From positions 62,001-126,000 of the forward strand of contig QXCR01000046.1 of the NCBI GenBank assembly GCA_004380135.1: a DNA stretch of 64,000 bases, in the 5' to 3' direction. This DNA comes from Stemphylium vesicarium (lineage: Eukaryota > Ascomycota > Dothideomycetes > Pleosporales > Pleosporaceae). Below, in pieces: positions 21,547 through 31,238 of this stretch. The translations under genes were made by a program, and so were the position numbers. The notes below the pieces were generated by a model. That model had not been told where the DNA came from. It was given only the letters and a program-made list of their open reading frames with translations, and made no database searches. How positions within the stretch are numbered: position 1 is the stretch's first letter; each line of letters begins with the position of its first letter.

Positions 21547-22534
21547 TCAACCCCCCACCAGGCTCATCTCAGCTACCTAAAAACTCCTTCGCTTCTTCAA
21601 CAATACCCACTAACGACACTTTCCGCGTACCGAGGTCCACGTAGACGACGACGCAATCTCACTCTCATCCAAACATCTCTGGCAGACATGATTTAGCGAC
21701 TGAAATATTATTACTCAACCCCGGCTTGAATCAGCGGGAAAGGCGTTCATCGCACCCATCATTCATCGAAGTATTTATTTTACCTCACGATACCAATCAC
21801 AACCACAATCATCTTGACAGCAAGGAAACCCGCATTCTCACGGTGCGCATATATCGAAAAGCCACGTTTGCACAAGCAAAGCAAAAGAAGACCACCATTC
21901 TCCCATCAATATCGGTTTCTCTGCTCAAACGTTTATGACCACAATTAGAAATAGCAAAAAGAAAATAATTAAAAAAAAAAGAGACAGTTCATGACGTCTA
22001 CACCCTCTCCTTTCCCTCCCTTTCCCCGTTTACATTTCCCATCCCTTCAATCATCCTATTTTCATACATTCCTGCTTTTTGCCGCCCTTGATCAACGCGC
22101 CTTCATTACCCATCATGTTGTTCTTTCTAACCGCCCAGCCAACACCACCCACACAGCCACCCAACAAACCTGAGGCATCCCTCGTTTCACACATGTCAAA
22201 TGTCATCCACATCTCCCCCGCAATCGTTACTAGATTTTATGCCTTGTGTTCAAGCGCCCTCAGACGTCTTGTGCTTCGGGAGGATAGACGCGCGTCGCTA
22301 AGCCCTATTGTCGTGAACGCCACGCGGTACAAAAGATGAGTGAATTAATGGATGAAGTGATGGCAGGACTGATACGAATCGATTTAAATCATCATAACAA
22401 CTCCCGTTCCAACACGCCACAACGCGCGTTATTTCCCTCATTCGCCCCTTCACCCCCATCTAGCCCAATACCGAGCGCCAACCCACCTAACCAGCGCCAC
22501 TCGTTCAACGAAACCACAAGTACACAGCCATAAT
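21547..22534. other. Convergent intergenic region NoxD-like gene / xylitol dehydrogenase
   Basis: 3' flanks of two convergent genes. It contains an A-rich run near 21955-21985, a long pyrimidine-rich stretch about 21997-22050, and C-rich sequence to 22530. No gene is supported. Confidence 0.5.
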
Positions 22535-23799
22535 CTACTCCTCAGGCCCCTCAATCAATATTTTGATCCCCTTGCCCCCCTTGACATCGGCAAACGCATT
22601 CTCCGCCTCATCAAACTTGACCTTGCCGGTGATGAGTTCCTTTACCGAGATGCGTCCGCCAGCAACGAGATCAATGGCGGTTTGGTAGTCGCCGGAACCG
22701 TAGCGGAAGGAACCCTTGACGTTGAGTTCTTTGGTGCACATGGCCATGATGGGGAAGTTGATGTCGGGTTTACCCATGCCGCCCTGTTTTTGACATGTGT
22801 TAGATTGGTTATGTTGCTGCGAAGTAGAATGGTTGGATGGAAAGAAGAAGAAGAGATACATACCTGGACATAAGTTCCTCCCATGCGTAGCGCATGGATG
22901 GCGGTTTGAATGCAGGGCTCAGCGCCTGAAGCGTCGATGATGACGTCGGCACCAAGACCTAGATCGCACTCTTTGATCATGTTTTGCGCGTTTTCCTGGG
23001 CGCTGACTCTTTGGCTTTTGAAGCTGGCGTTTGCGGCGTACTTGAGCGCAAAGTTGAGGCGCTCGTCGTTGATATCTACGGTTACAATCTTCTTTGCGCC
23101 GTATGCCTTTGCGACGGCACAGCAGAGAAGCCCAACAGGCCCGGCGCCGAATACGACAACAGAGTCTCCGGGCTTGACGCTAGCTTGTCTTGTGATGTGT
23201 ACGGCAACGGCAGTGGGCTCAATCAGCGCACCCTCCTCCATGCTCATGTTTTCGGGCAGCTTGTAGCAGTAGTCCTCTGGTAGGGTGTAATACCGTGCGA
23301 GGGTACCGTCGTATGGAGGTGTCGCGGCAAATGCCATGTCGGGGCACAGGTTGTACTTTCCGTCCTTGCAACGTACGCAACGGCGGCATGGTACACCCGG
23401 CTCCATGGCGACTTGGTCGCCAACCTTCAAGCTCTTCACCTTGTCGCCAATCTTGTGTACAATGCCTGCGGATTCGTGACCTAGTACCATCGGCTTCTCA
23501 ACTACAAAGTGTCCAATGCGACCTTCGACCCAGTAGTGTACGTCCGAGCCGCAGATACCGGTCCATCGTGGTCGGACAATGACATCGTACGGCGAGGGGA
23601 GTTCGGGAATCGGGCGATCTTCGTATACGACTTTGTTTGGGGCTTGGAGAATGAAAGAAGGGTTCTGGGGGTGTGTCAGTCAAGAGTTGTTGTCTCACTG
23701 TGAACATGGGTCGCGGTTCGGTAGCGTCGCAACGCGTATGGAGGGGCAGATGGTGGGGCAGATGCATCTTACCTTCTGGGTAGCTGTCTGTGAAACCAT
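22535..23799 (-). CDS. xdhA: Xylitol dehydrogenase (D-xylulose reductase)
   Basis: Three exons, complement(23773..23799), complement(22864..23664) and complement(22535..22783), encode 358 residues. The first exon is only nine codons (MVSQTATQK); all junctions are phase 0 with GTAAGA/CAG and GTATGT/CAG ends. Zinc-dependent medium-chain dehydrogenase: C47 (GICGSD), H72 and E73 (GHESAG), structural cysteines C102, C105, C108 and C116 (CRRCVRCKDGKYNLC), and the nucleotide motif GAGPVGL with TVDIND, whose aspartate favours NAD+. The HYWVEGRIGHFVVEKPMVLGH block and the ending RISVKELITGKVKFDEAENAF are typical of fungal XDH. Reaction: xylitol + NAD+ to D-xylulose, shared by D-xylose and L-arabinose catabolism. 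Sorbitol dehydrogenase is the main alternative; the two are close paralogues. Confidence 0.87.
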
Positions 23800-24230
23800 C
23801 TTGACGGTTATGCAACAGATGTGTTCTTTTTAATATTGATTTGTACCAATGTCAAGATTTGAGGGAGAAAGAGAAAGCTGTCAAATCTCACGCGCAAGTG
23901 AAATGCTAATGACGAAGCAAAGGGTGGATCCTAAGCTGGAGCTTCGCGGTAAGCTATCCCGCCCGGGTTAGGAAGATGCCCCTCCACCAAAGGCGGGAGT
24001 CTGGATGCATTCAAATTATCCGTACTAATTATCCGGCGCTTGCATCACTGTTCTTGGAAAGCTCGTTTTGGTGATCTCGGCGTTGCTCCGAGGTCGCCAT
24101 GGAGCGCCGCGACATTGCGAGTGACCAAAGAAAATCGCAAACGTTCGGCCCGTGGGTCCACAGCAGCGTCTTGGCCCATCACGATGGCAATCTTGTAAGG
24201 GTAATGTGCGCAAGTTTAGGCAGTGATATC
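23800..24230. promoter_or_regulatory. Upstream region of xylitol dehydrogenase
   Basis: Holds the xdhA promoter and the 3' flank of the methyltransferase gene. One CreA-like site (CTCCAC, reverse of GTGGAG) is near 23982-23987. No gene is supported. Confidence 0.4.
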
Positions 24231-25314
24231 TCAGCTAGCATTTGAGACTTGCCTTACCCAACACGCCCACCAGCAGGTTACAAGCGCACCATCATCTTCA
24301 TCTTGGTCCGCCGCGGACGCGCCCCAATCGTCATATCCCTTCTCTTCGCCTTCTTCGAGTATCTGTAGTCCAATCTCGAACATACGACGGCGGAAGTCCT
24401 TGATCTGGGGCAGATATGCGTCCCTGTATGGAAATTCGACAATGACTTTGGCATCGGTGTTCTGTGAAAGCCAAGCGGCAATGGTATCGACCAACATACG
24501 TGGATGTTCCGGAGAGTATAGAGAATCTGCAGCAAGGATCACAGGGAACTTTTCGGGGACAGGCTCTTCGTCATGTTGTAATGGCTCGCACGATGTGGGA
24601 TTCGTCCAGTCGAGCATAGCCGCTCGGGCTGTTCCACCATTTCCACTGATGGCCTCAAGATTTTGGTGCACATTGTGCGCAAGATTCGCGCAAATGCTTG
24701 ACATGTCTGTCAGCACGACATCTGCTCCCAGACCTGCCATGGCGAGTCCAACCAAGCCAGTGCCGGATCCAAGCTCCAAAACTTGCAGCCGCTCTTGTGT
24801 ATCTTTGGGGACCAGAGCGAATTTATGGAGACGTTTTGCCAACAAATAAGACGCAGCCCAAGTCTTCAGGCCCAGGTCGTCGCCAGTCATGGTTGGTTCG
24901 TGAATGCTGAGTTCAAACGAGTCGGAAGAGGTGGGGATTTGGAAGGCGCGCGACATTGCACCCATGGCAGATCGTCCCGATCGTTCGCTAAGTCTTGCGC
25001 TGGCCTGGTCCCATATCTGCTCCTTCTTCTCTTCATCTTGTATCCACCGTAGATCGCTACTGACGATGCTTGTGAGGTAGCCCGTGACGCCTTCCGGGTT
25101 GACGGCGACTACCGGAGCCTCCCCATTCTTATGCTTGTGCTTTTCGAGCTCCTCCCACGACGGTGGAGCGGTTGTGAGAAGGGTGAGGGTATCGAGGAGG
25201 GCCTCTGCGGAGGGCTTTGTGTAGATTTGCGGAAGGTCGAGGACTGCATTGGAACTTTAGCACCAAGCCATGCAAGCACTAGGCGCGCATATGCATACCG
25301 TGTAGCATGGACAT
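24231..25314 (-). CDS. EFM2/Rrg1-like protein lysine methyltransferase (family 16)
   Basis: Two exons, complement(25299..25314) and complement(24231..25243), give 342 residues. Exon 1 is only MSMLH plus one base; the intron has donor GTATGC and acceptor TGCAG. The long second exon opens with LDLPQIYTKPSAEALLDTL, a conserved N-terminal block of this fungal family, then AMSRAFQIPTS. The SAM-binding motif I is LELGSGTGLVG (about 161-171), motif II LTDMS, and the post-motif AADSLYSPEHPRML. Family knowledge: related proteins include S. cerevisiae EFM2, which methylates elongation factor 2, and S. pombe Rrg1. A cytosolic location is likely. The substrate in this fungus is not shown by sequence. The start rests on a micro-exon; a start at the ATG six bases further in is equally possible. 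Confidence 0.8.
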
Positions 25315-25468
25315 TTTTGAACTGACTATGCGGATGCGCGGTTGCAATTATTGGCGGGCGGGGTGCAGTAGGTACTCACCAAAGTCCAGCGGGCCCGTGC
25401 GGGGCTAGAGGCTCAGAATGCTGGCGGCCAATTTGATGGGGCTTTCATTGTGTATATTGGAATTGCTT

Positions 25469-26232
25469 TCAAGCCTTTTTCAATGTAGTCTTGAAGCCAT
25501 AGTACGCCTGGTCCATGTCGAACTGGAACTCGCGCGCCTGTTCGTCGTTGAGCTTTTCGGCTGCGCGCATTTGGTTCAAAGTAATCAGCCACTGGACAAT
25601 CTTGCCCTTGCTCTCAAAGTCTACGTCCGTGACCTTGTTGACTGCTTGTATGATTTCCACCAGGAGAGGGTGCAGCGTGTCCTTTTCCACCAGTCCGATC
25701 TTGATGGCGTCCAGCAGAGTGATGAAGGTCTCGGTCGCATTGACTACGAGCGTCGCATCGGCAAAGTCGCCCTGCTGAGCTAATCTCGATGGGCCCTGTT
25801 CGATGGTGGCGGGTATGCCGACACGCAGGCGTTCGATAGCCCGAGGACATTCCATATGCCACTGCTTTGCAAACTGATCCAAGTCCCCAAAGGCGCGAGC
25901 GACTGTCTCATTGGCGAGGTTGGACTTGTACTGCTTCATCAGTCGACTGCATGTCTCGGTGTAGTCGGCTTCGGCGATTGAATCCTTAAGGTAGGCCTTT
26001 TCGACAGCATCTAGCGTGATGATGATGCTGTAAATCTCAGCGAGAGAATCATTCAGGTCGCGTTCGGCGTTGGTGGTGGAGAGCTTGACTTCCTAGGCAG
26101 ACAGTGAGTATGAAGCCACTGGGGTAGTGGGACCGAGGCGCGTCATACCTCGTCCAGATTGATGGTCGCTGAGAGATTGGAGCGCGGTATGTAAGGCGTC
26201 GGCGCATACGCCAGAGGTCTACTGTTGTACAT
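25469..26232 (-). CDS. VPS28: ESCRT-I subunit VPS28
   Basis: Two exons, complement(26149..26232) and complement(25469..26092), encode 235 residues. Exon 1 (MYNSRPLAYAPTPYIPRSNL ... INLDE) ends at a GTATGA donor; exon 2 begins EVKLSTTNAERDLNDSLAEIYSIIITLD, the conserved N-terminal core helix that packs with VPS23/TSG101. The C-terminal four-helix domain is present (FITLLDAIKIGLVEKDTLHP ... AYYGFKTTLKKA), which in other species contacts ESCRT-II/VPS36 or VPS20. Length is normal. It shares a 239-bp divergent promoter with NOC2. A second AG three codons into exon 2 could shorten it slightly. Confidence 0.92.
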
Positions 26233-26471
26233 GGTGCCTGAATAAATGAGCTGATGTTTGTCTTGACAGGCCGCAAGCTTCACGGCCAGGCTGTGAAGCC
26301 AGCATGCGTCGGCGGCGCCTGTTCTTAGGCTACGGCGTGGGGAAGGCGCTAGCGGTTGCAGGGTCCTTAGCGCTGGGAACTTTTTCGAGCGCCCAAGTTT
26401 TTCAACCGCCAGCTGCACGCTCGGCCAGCAACACCGTCCCTACCACCAAAAACCCTTCCAATACCGCCGAG
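26233..26471. promoter_or_regulatory. Compact bidirectional promoter VPS28 / NOC2
   Basis: The start codons of two divergent housekeeping genes are separated by 239 bp. The frame open through this stretch from 26304 continues into NOC2, but its 56 extra codons are unlike NOC2 N-termini, so it is taken as leader. No TATA box is evident. Confidence 0.6.
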
Positions 26472-28892
26472 ATGCCCGTGTCCAAGGCGACCAAGAAGTT
26501 CCAAAAGGACAAGCTCGGCGACACCATCAAGCGCCGCAAGGATGTCGCCAAGATTAAGCAGAGGAAGCAGATGGACACCAAGAAGAAGGAGCGCAAGCAA
26601 AGAGACAATGCGCGCGCCGACGACATTGAGGTGGAGGCTGCAAAAAAGCCAAAGGCGAACGGCGAAAAGGACGACAAGCTGGGCGAGATGTCCATGGACC
26701 AATTCTTCCAAGGCGGCTTCGAGATTCCTGAGATGAGCAAGAAGAAGACAAAGCCCAAGACCGGCAAGCGGAAACGCACACCCGTCGAGGAGGATGCGGA
26801 AGAAGGCTCCGATGAGGAAATGGCAGAGGCATCTGGCAGCGCTGACGAGTCTGGATCCGAGAGCGAGTCTGGAGACGACGTCGACCAACACAAGGAGCAG
26901 CTGGCGGGCCTGGCAGAGAAGGACCCTGACTTCTACAAATACCTCAAAGAGAACGATGCCGAGCTCCTCGACTTTGCCGAAGAGGCCGACCTCGCAGAAA
27001 TTGATGCCCTCTCTGCCAGTGAGGACGAGGCAACACCGCGCAAGAAGCAAAAGGCCGCAAAGGCGGCCGAGGCCGAGGATACTGGCAACGAGCTCACAAT
27101 CAAGACGGTCCAGAAATGGAAGGCCTCTATGGAGTCCAAGCATTCTTTGCGCGCAATGAAAGAGGTCGTCCTGGCCTTCCGCTCTGCGGCGCATATGAAC
27201 GACGAGGACGGCGGCAAGTCTTACAAGTACTCGATAACAGACCCAGATGGTATGTTTCTTCACTGTATATGTGCACAAGTATCAAGTCTAACAGCACGCA
27301 GTCTACCATCAGATTCAAGTAACAACCCTTCAACTGGTACCCAAGGTGCTCCAGCACCACCTGCCTGTCAAGGAGAGTGCTGGCGGCAGAATGTAAGCAA
27401 CACATACACACACTATTTCACCACCATCACTAACGACAGCAGCCGCGTCCCCACCGAAAGCAAGAAGTTCCGCACCCTCACCCCACTACTCAAGTCGCAT
27501 ACCGTCTCCATGCACCACCTACTTGAAAACCTAGCCGATGCGAAGACGTTAAAAATGACCCTCGACTCCTTGTCGAGCCTGCTTCCATACATCCTTTCGT
27601 TCAAGAAGATTGTTCGCGAGGTCACACGGTCCGTTGCTGCGGTATGGGCTGATAGTGCGAACAACGACGGTACCCGCGTGTCTGCCTTCCTCGTTCTGCG
27701 ACGGTTGTTAGTCATTGCAGACCCAAGTATCCGCGAGGCTGTCCTGAAGCAAACATATCAAGGTCTCGTAAAGGGCGCAAGGAACACTACAATCCACAAC
27801 GTACAGGGCATCAACTTGATGAAGAACACTGCGGCAGAACTCTGGGGCATCGACCCAACAGTAGGCTACACAACCGGCTTTGGCTTTATTCGCCAACTTG
27901 CGATACATCTACGAACAAGTATCACGAACAAGACAAAGGATTCCTACAAGACAGTGTACAACTGGCAGTACATTCACTCGCTAGACTTCTGGTCGCGAGT
28001 GGTATCAATGCACTGCGAATCTCTCCGGGAAGCAGAGGCTGGTAAACCGTCGCCGCTACGACCGCTCATCTACCCCGTTGTCCAAGTCACACTCGGAGCC
28101 ATGCGTCTCATCCCCACGTCGCAATATTTCCCTCTCCGATTCCAGCTTGTGCGATCCCTCCTGCGCGTCGCCCAAGCAACATCGACATATATTCCGCTCG
28201 CGCCCGCGCTCGTCGAAGTGCTCAACTCAGCCGAGATGAAGAAGCCCCCGAAGCCCAGCACCCTCAAAGCGCTCGACTTCAACGTCAGCATCCGCGCCAC
28301 AAAAGCCTTCCTGCGCACGCGCGTCTACCAAGACGGCATCGGTGAGCAAGTCGCCGAGCTCCTCTCCGAGTTCTTCGTCCTCTGGACAAAGAATATTGCC
28401 TTCCCCGAGCTTGCCCTTCCCGTCATCGTCATGCTGAAGCGATGGGTGAAAGCCATGACGAAGAAGAGCAGCGGAAACAAGAACGGCAAGGTCTCCTCGC
28501 TCATCGCCCTCCTGGTCCAAAAACTGGAGGCAAACTCGCGCTGGGTCGAGGAAAAACGCAACAAGGTCGAATTCGCGCCCAACAACCGTGCGGGCGTTGA
28601 CGGCTTCTTGAAAGACGTCGAGTGGGACAAGAGCCCGCTTGGCGCGTTCGTCGCCGGCCAGAGGAAGAGCAGGGAGCAGAAGATGAAGATGCTGGAAGAT
28701 GCGCGCAAGACGGAGGATAGGAAGAGAGTGGAGGCCGAGAAGTACGAGAAGAAGAATGGCGAGGTATTTGGGGATGATGCCGAAGAGGAGGATGATGACG
28801 AGGAGGAAGAGGAGGACGAGATTGACCTCGATGGATTGAGCGACGAGGATTTGGAAATGGCCGATGAGGATGAGGAGAGCGACGAAGAGTAG
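26472..28892 (+). CDS. NOC2: Nucleolar complex protein 2 (60S ribosome export factor)
   Basis: Three exons, 26472..27249, 27302..27392 and 27440 (or 27443)..28892, give about 773 residues. The start MPVSKATKKFQKDKLGDTIKRRKD is the conserved basic N-terminus. An acidic, Ser-rich stretch follows (about 155-200), then DPDFYKYLKENDAELLDF, a family hallmark. The open frame runs through both introns without stops, which hides them, but splicing restores SITDPDVYHQIQVTTLQLVP and RVPTESKKFRTLTPLLKSH. The body is a HEAT-like helical repeat array (HNVQGINLMKNTAAELWGID, FQLVRSLLRVA), and the C-terminus is a long Asp/Glu tail. Family knowledge: NOC2 pairs with NOC1/MAK21 or NOC3 to move pre-60S particles from the nucleolus to the nucleoplasm. 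The last acceptor is a tandem CAGCAG, allowing two products that differ by one serine. Confidence 0.92.
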   Translation: MPVSKATKKFQKDKLGDTIKRRKDVAKIKQRKQMDTKKKERKQRDNARADDIEVEAAKKPKANGEKDDKLGEMSMDQFFQGGFEIPEMSKKKTKPKTGKRKRTPVEEDAEEGSDEEMAEASGSADESGSESESGDDVDQHKEQLAGLAEKDPDFYKYLKENDAELLDFAEEADLAEIDALSASEDEATPRKKQKAAKAAEAEDTGNELTIKTVQKWKASMESKHSLRAMKEVVLAFRSAAHMNDEDGGKSYKYSITDPDGMFLHCICAQVSSLTARSLPSDSSNNPSTGTQGAPAPPACQGECWRQNVSNTYTHYFTTITNDSSRVPTESKKFRTLTPLLKSHTVSMHHLLENLADAKTLKMTLDSLSSLLPYILSFKKIVREVTRSVAAVWADSANNDGTRVSAFLVLRRLLVIADPSIREAVLKQTYQGLVKGARNTTIHNVQGINLMKNTAAELWGIDPTVGYTTGFGFIRQLAIHLRTSITNKTKDSYKTVYNWQYIHSLDFWSRVVSMHCESLREAEAGKPSPLRPLIYPVVQVTLGAMRLIPTSQYFPLRFQLVRSLLRVAQATSTYIPLAPALVEVLNSAEMKKPPKPSTLKALDFNVSIRATKAFLRTRVYQDGIGEQVAELLSEFFVLWTKNIAFPELALPVIVMLKRWVKAMTKKSSGNKNGKVSSLIALLVQKLEANSRWVEEKRNKVEFAPNNRAGVDGFLKDVEWDKSPLGAFVAGQRKSREQKMKMLEDARKTEDRKRVEAEKYEKKNGEVFGDDAEEEDDDEEEEEDEIDLDGLSDEDLEMADEDEESDEE

Positions 28893-29334
28893 AAAAGAGC
28901 GAGCTTATGCGTCTTTTCCTCAAACTTGTGTATATCCTACCCCAGTCGTGGTGATGTATTCGGTACTGTTCTTCTCTTTTGATAAAACGCATAGATATAC
29001 CTATCGAATCTAATGTGCGATTGCAACAGGAAAACAACCCAATTCTGCTTGCAAATCTCCTTATACATGCAGTTCAGCAAGAAGGGTCTCGTTTGCAGCG
29101 CGAGAAGACGCGACAGTATCTTGCCTATCATCATTTCAACTGACCGAAACAGATGACAAGACCCAGGGCTGTCGCCTAAATGCCGACCGCCGACTCTTTC
29201 TTACGTGCGCGCCTGCCGTATCTCACTACACTGCCCCGGTGCCGCTCGCAACCGTGAGAAGTCTCTCGCAAATCCGTCTGTAACATCCAGTTACCACTAA
29301 CGAGACTTCAAGCCCAACGACGCATCAGCATCTC
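28893..29334. other. Intergenic region NOC2 / kinase-like pseudogene
   Basis: 3' flank of NOC2 and former promoter of the pseudogene. Nothing else is seen. Confidence 0.5.
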
Positions 29335-31238
29335 ATGGCGTCTTTCCGATACATAAATAAGCGCATGGCTGCTGGTTCAACTCATCCTTACTTCTCACGA
29401 GCGATCCCATCCTTCACAACCAAAGCTACCATCAAAGCATTTGTCCATTCTCTCGCAAAATGCTCAACGGAGCAAAGATCTGAGCTATTCGAATACACAT
29501 CAGGGCGATGGCTGTCAGTCGTCCACCATCTCCTAAATCCACTCTCATCACTGACTACAGAACGAAGCTGGAACGACGCCTTCCGGCATTTCGAACGAAG
29601 ACGGCATCTCAACGTATCCGAACTAAAACGTCTTGCAGCCTCATCTGTCAACCGTCGCGCAGGAGAGATAGTAAGATTTTGAAAAGCTCGGCGAAGGGGG
29701 TTTCAACTGGAGTTTCCTGATAACCATGCACGACGGCTTCCAGCTAGTCGGGCGAATTCCCTATTCAAAAAACCGAGCCAAAGCAGCTCGTCATCGCCAG
29801 CTCGGTTGCAACAATAGATTTTCTCCGCATGCACGGCATACCCGTACCCCAGTTTTACAGCTACTCGGTCACGGCGGAAAACCCCGCTGGCACCGAATAC
29901 ATTTTCATGGAACTAGTACCGGGGACGAATCTAGGCGATATCTGGTTTGATCTACCAGGAAATTCCAGAATAGACGTCGCCACTCGACCCGTCGAGTTAG
30001 AGTCGGCTTTATTCGCTCTTCCGTTCCCGGCAAGCGGTAGTCTGTACTACACCAAGGACCTGGACGCTGAAACCAGGAAAGTTGACATTCCTACTACTGC
30101 CAATACCTTGGGCAGGAGCAGCTTTTGCATTGGTCCTAATACAAGACTCAGTCTATGGTATGAAAAAAGATCGAAGTTGAACCTCGATAGTGGACCATGT
30201 ACGTATATCCAGCTTTTACTATTTATTTATGTATTCCCATTCCACATATGCTGGCGGGTTGGTTCACCATTGTGTCTGTAACCTTGGCTGAGTGTTCAAA
30301 AGTCACAGACGCAGCAGCCGTTCTTGCAGCTGGGGCGAAGAAGGAGATTACTTACCTGACCCACTACGGCCAACCACTTCACCCCTTCCAGCGTCTACGA
30401 CGAGAATCATACAGCTACCAGAAAGTATCGCCATCGGAGCATGTACAAAGTCTAGAAAAGTACCTGCAGGCCGTACCTTACATCATACCGAACGGCGATT
30501 CCGTGACTACTATTACTCACCCAACGCTACTTCATCCCGACCTTAACCCCAACATCTTCGTCTCTTCCAACCTCAGCATCGCCGGTGTAATAGACTGGCA
30601 ACACTGCACCATACTCCCATTGTTCCTGCACTGCGGTATCCTTCACAGTCTGCAAAACTACGGCGACAGCACCTCAGAGTCGCTCATACTACCCTCGCTA
30701 CCACCCGACTTCGACGAGTTAAATGAGAACGAGCAGTACGCGCAAGTCGAGCTTCTACGTCGCGGCCACGGAGAAACACAACCCAATCCACTACGCCGCT
30801 CTGACCAGCGACTGAAGTACATTGCGCCTTAAACTATTCGACCACGCGGGTTCGCCATGGGAGGGCGATAACGTGACGCTCAAAGCAGCCTTGATCGAGC
30901 TAGCACAGAACTGGTCCGACGTGATAAATTCGCACTCAGACATCAGCAACGATGCAAAACCCCTCCTTTGCCCAGTCAGCTTCTCCGAAGGCGACGTGAA
31001 GCAGACGTTGCATCTTCATGCGGCGCAGCGCGAAGCAGACCAGCTACTCCAAGCTTCCAGAGATGTCATCGGCATCGGCTCTGAAGGATGGGTTCCTTTG
31101 CAGCACTATGACGAGGTCAAGCAAAGGGAACGTAGGCTCAAGGCTGACGCGCTCGAGGCTGCCGAGTCCGACTACGAGCGCCGGATGCTCCATGAGCATT
31201 GGATGTTCGATTACTTTGATGAGGACGAGTATGAGTGA
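29335..31238 (+). pseudogene. Decayed AIM9/aminoglycoside-phosphotransferase-like kinase gene
   Basis: Pieces of one protein of the fungal APH/AIM9-like phosphotransferase family lie in order in all three plus frames. The N-terminal block (29335-29680) passes into EKLGEGGFNWSFLITMHDG after a one-base gain at a T4 run (29677-29680); a second one-base gain lies at an A6 run (29767-29772) before IDFLRMHGIPVPQFYSYS. A normal intron (GTACGT at 30199, AG at 30302) leads to GAKKEITYLTHYGQPLHPFQ, HPDLNPNIFV (Brenner-type loop) and VIDWQHC (the DFG-like position). A third break near 30755-30763 looks like a deletion removing several residues, and an in-frame TGA follows at 30813. The C-terminus (RLKLFDHAGSPWEGDNVTL ... 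FDEDEYE) is intact. The first two lesions could be homopolymer sequencing errors; the third and the stop argue for real inactivation. Confidence 0.8.

Noticed and set aside
26367..27278. 303-codon minus-strand open frame
   Set aside because: Antisense to the NOC2 N-terminal half; Leu/Val-rich composition is the mirror of the Lys/Glu-rich sense strand.
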